Shown here one piece after another: positions 45,005 to 52,803 of a stretch of DNA of 64,000 nucleotides. Within the stretch, counting starts at the first letter, position 1. Every line of letters begins with the position of its first letter. The position numbers were made by a program, and so were the translations under genes. This DNA comes from Metapseudomonas boanensis. GTDB lineage: Bacteria; Pseudomonadota; Gammaproteobacteria; Pseudomonadales; Pseudomonadaceae. The notes under the pieces are model-generated. The model was not told the origin of the DNA. It did not search any database and was given only the letters and a program-made list of their open reading frames with translations. The stretch covers positions 620,001 through 684,000 of the forward strand of contig NZ_JAGTIS010000001.1 of NCBI RefSeq assembly GCF_018704125.1. The letters run 5' to 3'.

Positions 45005-46465
45005 TCAGGGGTTGCTGGTGGCGACGCTCTTGGGTTGGCGATGGAGATCCACCAGTACCTGGTCGAGGATCGCCGAGGCACCCCACGGGCGCTGGTCGTT
45101 GAGGATCGCCACCACTGCCCAGGTGTTGCCATTGTTGTCGCGACTGTAGCCGGCGATAGCGCGAACCGTGTTCAAGGTGCCAGTCTTGATGTGTGCTTCC
45201 CCTTCCAGTGCGGTGTGGCGCAGGCGTTTGCGCATGGTGCCATCCATAGCCACCAGGGGTAGTGAGGCAATGAACTCGGCGGCGTAGGGGCTCTGCCAGG
45301 CGGCCTGCAGGATTGTGGCCATTTCCCGTGCGCTGACTCGCTCCTGACGCGACAAACCGGAACCGTTCTCCATCACCAGATGCGGTGCGGTGATGCCCTT
45401 GCGTGCCAGCCAGCTACGGATGACCCGCTGGGCTGCCTTGGCGTCGTCCCCATCGGTCTGAGTGCGGAACTGGGCACCAATGCTGAGGAACAGCTGCTGC
45501 GCCATGGTGTTGTTACTGTACTTGTTGATGTCCCGGATGATCTCGACGAGATCGGGAGAGAACGCGCGAGCCAGCAACTTGCCCTCTTTGGGCACTTCGC
45601 CAACGCGATCCTTGCCAAGAATGCTGCCGCCGAGTTCCTTCCAGATCGCGCGCACTGCGCCAGCGGCGTAGCCCGCATGGTCGAGGAGCGACAGGTACGT
45701 CTGGGCACTGCAGCCTTCGGGCAGCTTGCCTGTGGCAATCACAGTGGTGCCGTCGAATTCGGTCACGGGGTTGTAGCGCACGTCGGGCCAGGACGGGCAC
45801 TTGCCGGCCTTGAGGACCTTGACGCGATTGTCGATGCGGACGCTCTCGATCGGTGGCTCCATGGCCAGGTTTACCCGGCCGCCTTCTGCACGGGCGATGA
45901 AGCGCAAGGCCTTGAGGTTGACCAGCAGTGAGTCGGGACCGACCAGGAATGGTTTGTTCTCGTCGCCACCATCGTCGTTGAAACTGGGCAACTGCGGGTG
46001 GACGAAGTGGCTGCGGTCCAGCACCAGATCGCCGGTGACCTTCAGGACACCATTGGCGCGAAGATCACGCATCAGGAGCCAGAGCTTTTCCATGTTCAGC
46101 TTGGGATCGCCGCCACCCTTTAGATACAGGTTGCCGTTGAGCACGCCATCGCGGACCGAACCATCGGTATAGAACTCGGTTCTCCACTGATGGGTGGGGC
46201 CCAGCAGTTCCAGCGCGGCATAGGTGGTGATCAGCTTCATGGTGGACGCCGGGTTCACCGAAAGATCGGCATTGACCAGCGTCTGCGTGCCTGGGCCGGT
46301 GAGCGGCAAGGTCACCAGGGACAGGGAATTCGTGGAAATCTTGTTGGCCTGGAGGGCCTTCTGCACCTTGGCTGGCAGGCTGGTATTGACCTGCGCCGCG
46401 TGGGCAGGCAGGGCACAGGGAATGATCAGGGCAGCGAATGCCAGGGTACGAATGGTCTTGAACAT
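45005..46465 (-). CDS. dacB: D-alanyl-D-alanine carboxypeptidase/endopeptidase (PBP4)
   Basis: A 486-residue periplasmic class C penicillin-binding protein. Signal peptide 1-23 (ending ALPAHA), SxxK at Ser74-Lys77 (PASTMKL), SNN in KYSNNTMAQQL and KTG in IKTGTLNTVRAIAG form the active site. It trims and cleaves peptidoglycan peptides; in P. aeruginosa its loss derepresses AmpC beta-lactamase. The start at 46465 was chosen at the signal peptide; an open frame continues upstream but has no relation to the family. Confidence 0.94.
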   Translation of the reverse strand: MFKTIRTLAFAALIIPCALPAHAAQVNTSLPAKVQKALQANKISTNSLSLVTLPLTGPGTQTLVNADLSVNPASTMKLITTYAALELLGPTHQWRTEFYTDGSVRDGVLNGNLYLKGGGDPKLNMEKLWLLMRDLRANGVLKVTGDLVLDRSHFVHPQLPSFNDDGGDENKPFLVGPDSLLVNLKALRFIARAEGGRVNLAMEPPIESVRIDNRVKVLKAGKCPSWPDVRYNPVTEFDGTTVIATGKLPEGCSAQTYLSLLDHAGYAAGAVRAIWKELGGSILGKDRVGEVPKEGKLLARAFSPDLVEIIRDINKYSNNTMAQQLFLSIGAQFRTQTDGDDAKAAQRVIRSWLARKGITAPHLVMENGSGLSRQERVSAREMATILQAAWQSPYAAEFIASLPLVAMDGTMRKRLRHTALEGEAHIKTGTLNTVRAIAGYSRDNNGNTWAVVAILNDQRPWGASAILDQVLVDLHRQPKSVATSNP

Positions 46466-46702
46466 CAAATATGGCCCTCCCGGCAAGGGCGGGTGACAGA
46501 GAAGAATGACATGGCAAATGTTCCCATGGTGGTTCGGGAATTCAGCGCGCATTATGCCGCAACCCTGCGGACGCTGCTTTAGGTCTCGACACAGTGCGTA
46601 TTCATTTCTTTCAGCTGTCCTGATGGCAGGACGCTCTGGGGCGGGCAAGTCTCGGCGGAAACTGCTAGAGTGCCGCCCGTCAAAAACTCCGAGGACTGCC
46701 TC

Positions 46703-47044
46703 ATGGCTACCAACCGTTCCCGCCGCCTGCGCAAGAAGCTTTGCGTCGAAGAATTCCAGGAGCTGGGTTTCGAGCTCCACCTGAACTACAAGGAAGGTAT
46801 GTCCGCTGATGCGGCAATGGCGTTCTTCGAGCGTTTCCTCGTTGAGGCTATCGAGGCCAATGGCCTCGGTTTCGTCGGCGTTCATGACTATGGTTTCGTT
46901 TGCCTTGGCAAGCGTGGCTCAGTTAGCGACGTGCAGCGTAGCGAGGTTGAATCCTGGCTCCAGAAGGGCCACGACGAAGTGGCCAGCTTCAACCTGAGTC
47001 CGCTGATGGACGTCTGGTACCCGGAAACTCCGGTCAACGCGTAA
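46703..47044 (+). CDS. yggL: YggL (DUF469) ribosome-associated protein
   Basis: A 113-residue protein: NRSRRLRKKLCVEEFQELGF, FERFLVEAIEANGLGFVG and a closing DVWYPETPVNA match YggL, reported as a 50S-subunit-binding factor. The ATG at 46703 gives the family N-terminus MATNRSRRLR. It has a strong terminator directly after it and is divergent from dacB. Confidence 0.9.
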   Translation: MATNRSRRLRKKLCVEEFQELGFELHLNYKEGMSADAAMAFFERFLVEAIEANGLGFVGVHDYGFVCLGKRGSVSDVQRSEVESWLQKGHDEVASFNLSPLMDVWYPETPVNA

Positions 47045-47054
47045 GCGTGCAGAC

Positions 47055-47090
47055 ACATGAAAGGGGCGCCGCGGCGCCCCTTTTTCATGT
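47055..47090. terminator. Bidirectional Rho-independent terminator
   Basis: The core GGGGCGCC / GGCGCCCC (47063-47080) is extended by CATGAAA on one side and TTTTTCATG on the other. T-runs occur on both strands, so it ends yggL and the convergent HD-GYP gene. Confidence 0.88.
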
Positions 47091-47100
47091 GCGCGACTTA

Positions 47101-50067
47101 TTATCCGTTTGCCGAGTCCAGGCCGGCTGTGACCAGGACTGCCTGGTGGTCCACGTTGTCGATCTGCTCGGGCAGCAGGAAACGCGTCGCGTAATCCAGG
47201 TAGATGCCGGAGCGGACGAACAACCCGAACAGGTCGGGGTCTATGTGAGCGCCCTTGCACATGCCGGTCATGATGTTCAAAGCCTCGGACAGCGTCTTGC
47301 CTTTCTTGTAGGGACGGTCGACCGCAGTGAGTGCTTCGAAGATGTCGGCGATCGCCATCATCCTGGCGGGCAGGCTCATTTCGTCCCGCCGCAAACGCTT
47401 CGGATAGCCCGTGCCGTCCATCTTTTCATGATGGCCGCCGGCAATTTCTGCCACGTTTTGAAGGTGCGGCGGGAAGGGCAGGTGGTTGAGCATCAGGATC
47501 GTTTGCACAATGTGGTGATTGATGATGTAGCGCTCCTCGTCGGTCAGGGTGCCGCGGCCGATCGATAGGTTGTAGAGCTCTCCCCGGTTGAACTTGTACG
47601 CTGGGACCTGGAGTTTGAATCCCCATGGGTTGTCTGACGGTATCAGCTCGGTAGGGGGGCGCTCCATCAGGTGGTCCGGTCGATCGGCTAGCAACGGCTC
47701 TTCCACCGGAAGGGGCGTTGCCGACTCCCGTCCCATACGCTGGGCTTCTTCCCAGGAGACACCCAGTCGATTGTCCAACGTGCGCGACCAGGTTCGGGAC
47801 GCGATCGCCTTGAGCCGCTCAAGATCGTTTTCCGCCATGGCTTCGCCGCCCAGATTGCAACGGGCGATGAAGGCGAACTCCTCATCCAGGGTTGTGAGCA
47901 GCTCGTTGCGCAGTCTGGCCTGGCTGCTTTCATCCGCCCCTCCAGCAATTGCCTTCCAATAGGTGATCCAGGCATCGCGCTTGAGTACCTCGAAGCGGGT
48001 GCGGATTTCATGGATACGGTCAGTCAAGGTTTCGAGCTTGGTGGCCTTGTCCACGACATATTCCGGGGTAGTGACCTTGCCACAGTCATGGAGCCACGCC
48101 GCGATGTGCAAAGCCTCCCATTCCTCATCACTGGGGTTGTAGTCGCGAAAGGCCGGGGCATCACTGGCAGCGGCAGCGCGCGCCAGCATCATGGTGATCT
48201 CTGGGACCCGTTGGCAGTGGCCGCCGGTGTAGGGGCTCTTGGCGTCGATGGCTCCTGCGATCAGCTGGATGAAGGCATCCAGAAGTTGTTTCTGCTTTTC
48301 CAGCAACCGCTGGCTTTCGATACAGAGTGCGGCGACACCCGATATCGCCTCAATGAACGCAATGCGTTCGGGTTTGAGGATCGTAGGATTCGCTTCTTCG
48401 CCCGTATCACAGTGCAGCAGCACCAACACGCCAACGGTGGCACCCTGGCGGTTGTGCAGGCCGGTGCAGACCAGGTGGACGCGAGGGCTCTCCAGCGTTC
48501 GCAGCAACGGCTGAAGGGCTCCGGCCTGGTCGAATCCGATGGACTGCACTGTGCTCTTGCCTCCTGTGGCGGGTTGGCGGAGCCAGTCAGGCAGCGTCGG
48601 GTCATCGATGGCATGGGCATGGATCCCGTGCTCGGCCAGGTCCTGTTTGCGCTCGGCGATGAGTAACTCTTGCGGCTCAAGGTGGCCTGTCTGGCTATCG
48701 CACAGGTAGATGAGGCCGCCGGAGGCCTCGCTAATTCCGATAGTCTCGCTCAGCACCCGACGTAGTAGCGGCTCGAAACGGTTTTCCGCAGACAGGCTGG
48801 CGGCGATCTCGTGGAATCGGGCGATGGTTTCCTTCATCCGGGCCATGGCCACGGCCAGCAGATCTACCTCCAATACCGGGGAGCGCCCCGGGGCAGGGTG
48901 CGTGAAGTCGAAGCTACGGATCGCCTTGGCCTCGTCGACCAGTGCTTTCAAAGGCTTGACCAGGACTCGAGAGAGCAGCCAGCCAATCGGGATGCACAGC
49001 AGCAGGATTGCCAGCGTCAGTACCGCGCCTTGCCAGCGAATCCGGTAGGCATCGACCAGCAGTTCGTCTTCAGGGGCGAGGATGGCCAGGTAGAGACCTT
49101 CCGGGCCGCCTTGACGGAAGCGCTTCTGGGACACGACCCAGCGGCGGTCGGCCAGTTCGAGGCTGGTCTGCAGATCATCGCTTGCTTTCAGACCGACCAG
49201 TGCGGCCAGGGGAGCGCTGAGGTCGCGAACGGCTCCTAGTCTCGGGGTTCCATCGGTCTGCTGCACCAGTTTAGTGCTATCGGGGTAGGCGACGGCGTTG
49301 CCATCGGGTTGGTACAGCACGACTTCGGTGGACGGGGTGACCTTGTGTCGTGCGAGAGTCGCCGACAGGTCGTCCAGCGTCAGGTCGGCTGCGACGACGG
49401 CATCCTCACCAGCGGCTAGGGCCAGAGTGGTTCCAACTGCGCCGCTGGAAAAGAAGACATAGGGGGCAGTGGTGATTGTCCCTTCGCTTTCCAGCGCGGT
49501 ATAGAACCATGGGCGGCCCCGTGGGTCGAAGCGCTCCTGGGGCGACTGTCGGCGAGCGATCAGGTTCAGGTCCGCATCGTAGAGCAGCGTTTGTGACTGG
49601 GCTTGTGCGTGGTTGTCACGCTCGATACTCCAGACTTGGTAGGCCGCATTGGGTGGCGCATCGAACGCTTTCTTCAGTGTGTCGCTGCGCAATGGGCGAA
49701 CCATGAAGAAGTCGCCATCATCGTAGCCCAGGTAGAGCGAGGCGAGTTTTAGATTGTCGTGCAGGGCTTGGGCGAGGGGGGGCAGCAGGCGTTCCAGGCG
49801 TTCGGAGGTGTCCAGTTGCTGATTGGTGCCATTGAGCGCAAGAAGGTTCAGCAGGTGATGGATCGGTGTGTAGGTGTCACGCAAATCGGTTTCGACCTCA
49901 CCGCTGATCTTCTCGAACAACTTGTCACTGCTGGAAAGGATGATTTTGCTGGTCTGTTGGTAGTTGAACAGACCCAGGACGATCCCAGCGAGCAGCAGCA
50001 GCAGGGTGAATAGAGCGCTGATGTGGACGTGCAGGGGATAACGGTGCTCCGTGAGCTTTTGCGGCAT
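47101..50067 (-). CDS. Cache-HAMP-GAF HD-GYP-family phosphohydrolase with insertion
   Basis: A 988-residue membrane protein. TM1 (about 15-33), a dCache sensor (about 40-330), TM2 (about 335-358), HAMP (about 360-412), a GAF-like domain (about 430-590) and an HD-GYP domain from about 610. HD is His660-Asp661 in AAWLHDCGKVTTPE; the GYP motif is at 887-889 in HHEKMDGTGYPKRL. Typical HD-GYP proteins separate these by about 60 residues; here the distance is 226, due to a roughly 160-residue insertion after IHEIRTRFEVLKRDA. It may degrade c-di-GMP or another cyclic dinucleotide. AGGAGCG precedes the ATG. Confidence 0.85.
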   Translation of the reverse strand: MPQKLTEHRYPLHVHISALFTLLLLLAGIVLGLFNYQQTSKIILSSSDKLFEKISGEVETDLRDTYTPIHHLLNLLALNGTNQQLDTSERLERLLPPLAQALHDNLKLASLYLGYDDGDFFMVRPLRSDTLKKAFDAPPNAAYQVWSIERDNHAQAQSQTLLYDADLNLIARRQSPQERFDPRGRPWFYTALESEGTITTAPYVFFSSGAVGTTLALAAGEDAVVAADLTLDDLSATLARHKVTPSTEVVLYQPDGNAVAYPDSTKLVQQTDGTPRLGAVRDLSAPLAALVGLKASDDLQTSLELADRRWVVSQKRFRQGGPEGLYLAILAPEDELLVDAYRIRWQGAVLTLAILLLCIPIGWLLSRVLVKPLKALVDEAKAIRSFDFTHPAPGRSPVLEVDLLAVAMARMKETIARFHEIAASLSAENRFEPLLRRVLSETIGISEASGGLIYLCDSQTGHLEPQELLIAERKQDLAEHGIHAHAIDDPTLPDWLRQPATGGKSTVQSIGFDQAGALQPLLRTLESPRVHLVCTGLHNRQGATVGVLVLLHCDTGEEANPTILKPERIAFIEAISGVAALCIESQRLLEKQKQLLDAFIQLIAGAIDAKSPYTGGHCQRVPEITMMLARAAAASDAPAFRDYNPSDEEWEALHIAAWLHDCGKVTTPEYVVDKATKLETLTDRIHEIRTRFEVLKRDAWITYWKAIAGGADESSQARLRNELLTTLDEEFAFIARCNLGGEAMAENDLERLKAIASRTWSRTLDNRLGVSWEEAQRMGRESATPLPVEEPLLADRPDHLMERPPTELIPSDNPWGFKLQVPAYKFNRGELYNLSIGRGTLTDEERYIINHHIVQTILMLNHLPFPPHLQNVAEIAGGHHEKMDGTGYPKRLRRDEMSLPARMMAIADIFEALTAVDRPYKKGKTLSEALNIMTGMCKGAHIDPDLFGLFVRSGIYLDYATRFLLPEQIDNVDHQAVLVTAGLDSANG

Positions 50068-50171
50068 GGGGAACGCTCCTGAAACCCTTCCCTCGAGGGT
50101 AACGGAAGGAGCATAGATGGCCGGTCGTCCGATTGTCGTGGCTTTGCCAGCAAAATCGATGCAGGGCCGCT

Positions 50172-50582
50172 TCAGCCGAGGAGTTGCGCGGTCAGTGCCT
50201 TGAACTGGTTAAGATCGAGCGGCTTGGGAAGGCAGGCCAGGAGCGGCAGGCGACGGCTTTTAGCCCGGTCGGCGAGCTGATCCAGTTCGTCATCCGTGGC
50301 GCTGCTCAGAATGATGCCGTGGTGTATATGGCCGTGGCAGAAAAGCTCTTCCAACAGCTCCAAGCCGTACGAGTCTGGAAGTCGCTGGTCGCAGAGCAGC
50401 AAATCGAAGGGCGCCTGATGTTCTCGGCAGGCCTGGCGCGCCTCGTGGGCGTTCATGGCTTGCGTCAGGCGGATGTCCCCGGGCTGATTGAGCAGCATCT
50501 CGACGGCAATTAACTGAAAGGGATGGTCCTCGACCACGAGAACTTCCAGCTTGACCACACGATCGCTCTTGGCAGCGGGCAT
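50172..50582 (-). CDS. Single-domain response-regulator receiver protein
   Basis: A 136-residue protein consisting of one receiver domain. The acidic pair is in VLVVEDHPFQL (Glu18-Asp19), phospho-acceptor Asp65 in LLLCDQRLPDSYG, and Lys in CLPKPLDLNQF. No output domain is present. It starts 4 bases after the receiver-EAL gene, whose receiver opens with the same VLEDHPFQL-type motif, so the two probably share a kinase and the stand-alone copy may act as a phosphate relay or sink. Confidence 0.85.
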   Translation of the reverse strand: MPAAKSDRVVKLEVLVVEDHPFQLIAVEMLLNQPGDIRLTQAMNAHEARQACREHQAPFDLLLCDQRLPDSYGLELLEELFCHGHIHHGIILSSATDDELDQLADRAKSRRLPLLACLPKPLDLNQFKALTAQLLG

Positions 50583-50586
50583 CTGC

Positions 50587-51786
50587 CTAACCCTCCAGCG
50601 ATTGGGTGGGGCCGTTTTGCTCTTGGAGCCAGCGGACGAAGTCGTTGGCCGGCATCGGGCGGCCGAACAGGTAGCCCTGGCCCTGGGGATAACCGAGGGC
50701 GCGCAGATAATGGAGCTGGGACTCGTTTTCGATGCCCTCGGCGACCACATTCAAGTTGAGCGAACGCGCGAGCATCAGGGTACTGCTGAGAACGGCTTTG
50801 CTGCGGAGGTTATGGTCCATGGATTGGACGAACGATGCGTCCAATTTGATCTCGTTGCAGGGTATTTGGCAAAAGCGCTGGAGTGATGAGGTGCCGGTGC
50901 CGAAGTCGTCAATGGATACAGAGCATCCCATGAGGCGCAGCTTCAGCAGGTTTTCCAGGCCGGTGGCGGGCGCTTCGGCCAATCCGTTCTCGGTGATCTC
51001 TATATTCAGTGTCGAGGCTGGAAGGCCAAAGTAGTCCAAACGCTGCTTCAGGTGCGATGGCAGGTCAGGGTCATCCAACAGTCGGGGATTGAAGTTGATT
51101 GCCAGCGGCAACCTTCGGGTGGGCTCCTGCGACTGCACAAATGTGAGCACCGAGTCCAGCAAACGATACGTCAACGCTGGCATCTCGCCGCCGCGTTCAA
51201 TCAAGGGCAGGAAACTGGAGGGGGCTAGTAGACCCAGGCCAGGGTGTCGCCAGCGCACCAAGACTTCTGCGCCAACCGGACTCAAGGTGTGCAGATCGAC
51301 CTTCGGTTGGTAATAAGGCACGAATTGATCCTCGGCCAAGCCGCGCTTTGCTTCATTCAACGAGGGTATTCCGGCAGCGGGGACGGCTGGCGTTGGCACA
51401 TGCCTAGCTTCGTATCGGCCGAGCATCCTGCGCAATCCGTCCAGTGCCAGTGGTTTTCCCAGATCGCCCAGAACCTGCACACCGAGCAGTTCGGCAAGCT
51501 GCCAAACTGAGTGGCGAAGATCAGGGGCCAGCTCACCAAGCAGGGCCACGGCACGGATTGCGCCTATTTCCGCTGCCTTGCATAGAAAGCTCAATCCGTC
51601 CATGCCCGGCTTCTGGATGTCGCAGAGGGCGATGTCGACGGATCCGTGCCGGGCCAGGCTGGCTAGCGCCGAATTACCATCAACCGCGCAAATCGGCTGA
51701 GGGTGGCCAAGGGCTCTCAACTGTTGCGCCGCGACCTGTAGCTGGAATGGATGGTCCTCCAGGACCAGGATGCGAAGCGATGACAT
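50587..51786 (-). CDS. Receiver-EAL c-di-GMP phosphodiesterase (RocR/VieA-like)
   Basis: A 399-residue response regulator. The receiver (1-125) has Asp56 in ALCDIQKPGMDG. The EAL domain (about 145-390) keeps the catalytic set: Glu in GAEVLVRWRHP (EVL in place of EAL, a frequent active variant), Asn in FNPRLL, Glu in IEITENG, Asp-Asp in SIDDFGTGTSS, Lys in KLDASFVQ, Glu in VVAEGIENESQL and Gln in GQGYLFGRP. It should hydrolyse c-di-GMP when phosphorylated. It is divergent from the NarL-type regulator and hybrid kinase across a 331-base gap. Confidence 0.88.
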   Translation of the reverse strand: MSSLRILVLEDHPFQLQVAAQQLRALGHPQPICAVDGNSALASLARHGSVDIALCDIQKPGMDGLSFLCKAAEIGAIRAVALLGELAPDLRHSVWQLAELLGVQVLGDLGKPLALDGLRRMLGRYEARHVPTPAVPAAGIPSLNEAKRGLAEDQFVPYYQPKVDLHTLSPVGAEVLVRWRHPGLGLLAPSSFLPLIERGGEMPALTYRLLDSVLTFVQSQEPTRRLPLAINFNPRLLDDPDLPSHLKQRLDYFGLPASTLNIEITENGLAEAPATGLENLLKLRLMGCSVSIDDFGTGTSSLQRFCQIPCNEIKLDASFVQSMDHNLRSKAVLSSTLMLARSLNLNVVAEGIENESQLHYLRALGYPQGQGYLFGRPMPANDFVRWLQEQNGPTQSLEG

Positions 51787-52117
51787 GGAAGGTCATTCTG
51801 GGGCTAGGAAGTGGAGGGCGTATTCTCGGGGGCATCCTGATTTGGTGCAGTAGGGTGAATCTGACGGAGGAGTGCGAACGGTCTTTGCATTGTTCTTTCT
51901 GGTCCGATTTCTCGAGTGCAAGACTAACGGCAGAGCAGTACTTATCTCTCACGTCAGGATGTGGCTTGAGTCGTTAATGAAGGCACTCCTGTAGGCGTAT
52001 CCCTAAGATTGGGTAGGGCTATTCCTGAAAGCGTCAGGCGGCGCCTCCGGGCACTCGACAGCGTCACCTGCATCTCTATCTTGGCAGGCTTCAATCGCGA
52101 GCCAAGGGAGAGCTGCC
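51787..52117. other. Divergent promoter region between receiver-EAL and NarL-type regulator
   Basis: No gene is seen in these 331 bases. An imperfect palindrome, TATCCCTAA (51998-52006) facing TTGGGTA (52009-52015), lies about 100 bases before the regulator start and could be an operator for a LuxR-type protein. The regulator has an AAGGGAGAG ribosome site at 52104-52112. Confidence 0.45.
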
Positions 52118-52795
52118 GTGAGCAAACTGGTCAATCTGGATGATTTTCTCGAGCAAGGAGGCGAAACCGTCAGCAAGATCGTGATCGTCGATGATCACCC
52201 TGTCATCCGGCTCGCCGTACGCCTGCTGCTGAATCGCGAGGGTTATGACGTCGTCGCGGAGACGGACAACGGTGTCGATGCCATTGCCTTGGCTCGGGAA
52301 CACCTGCCGGATCTGGTAGTGCTGGACATCGGCATTCCAAAACTGGGTGGGCTGGATGTCATCTCGCGGCTGAGTTCTCTGGAAATGCCGGTGCGCGTTC
52401 TGGTGTTGACTGGGCAGAACCCTGCCCATTACGCCACCCGCTGCATGCAGTCCGGCGCTGCTGGTTTCGTCTGCAAGGAGGGTGATCTCGCGGAACTGAC
52501 CTCCGCCGTCCGGGCCGTGCTTTCCGGCTACAGCTACTTTCCAAGCGATGTGATCAAGTCCGGTAAGCGCCAGATGGGACTGCCTAATGAGACGGATCTC
52601 ATCGGAAGGCTGTCCGATCGAGAGCTGGTCGTTCTCAAGTTCCTCGCCAACGGCTATAGCAACAAGGAAATTGCCGAGGAAATGTTCATCAGCAACAAGA
52701 CGGTCAGCACCTACAAGACGCGTTTGCTACTCAAGCTCAATGCTCGCACATTGATCGAGCTGGTGGAGTTCGCCAATCGCAACGCGTTGGCCTGA
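52118..52795 (+). CDS. NarL/BvgA-type response regulator (RocA2-like)
   Basis: A 225-residue regulator. After a 17-residue leader, the receiver opens SKIVIVDDHPVIRLAVRLLL, has its phospho-acceptor in LVVLDIGIPKLGGLDV (about Asp70), and is followed by a LuxR helix-turn-helix (about 160-220) with LSDRELVVLKFLANGYSNKE and ISNKTVSTYKTRLLLKL. It precedes the hybrid kinase gene by 8 bases, as in the bvgAS and roc systems. The GTG start is supported by a good ribosome site; no later start exists before the receiver. Confidence 0.88.
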   Translation: MSKLVNLDDFLEQGGETVSKIVIVDDHPVIRLAVRLLLNREGYDVVAETDNGVDAIALAREHLPDLVVLDIGIPKLGGLDVISRLSSLEMPVRVLVLTGQNPAHYATRCMQSGAAGFVCKEGDLAELTSAVRAVLSGYSYFPSDVIKSGKRQMGLPNETDLIGRLSDRELVVLKFLANGYSNKEIAEEMFISNKTVSTYKTRLLLKLNARTLIELVEFANRNALA

Positions 52796-52803
52796 CTAAG
52801 TCG

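Noticed and set aside
46466-46885. 140-residue upstream extension of DacB
   Set aside because: The frame is open but overlaps the divergent yggL gene and precedes an evident signal peptide starting at 46465.
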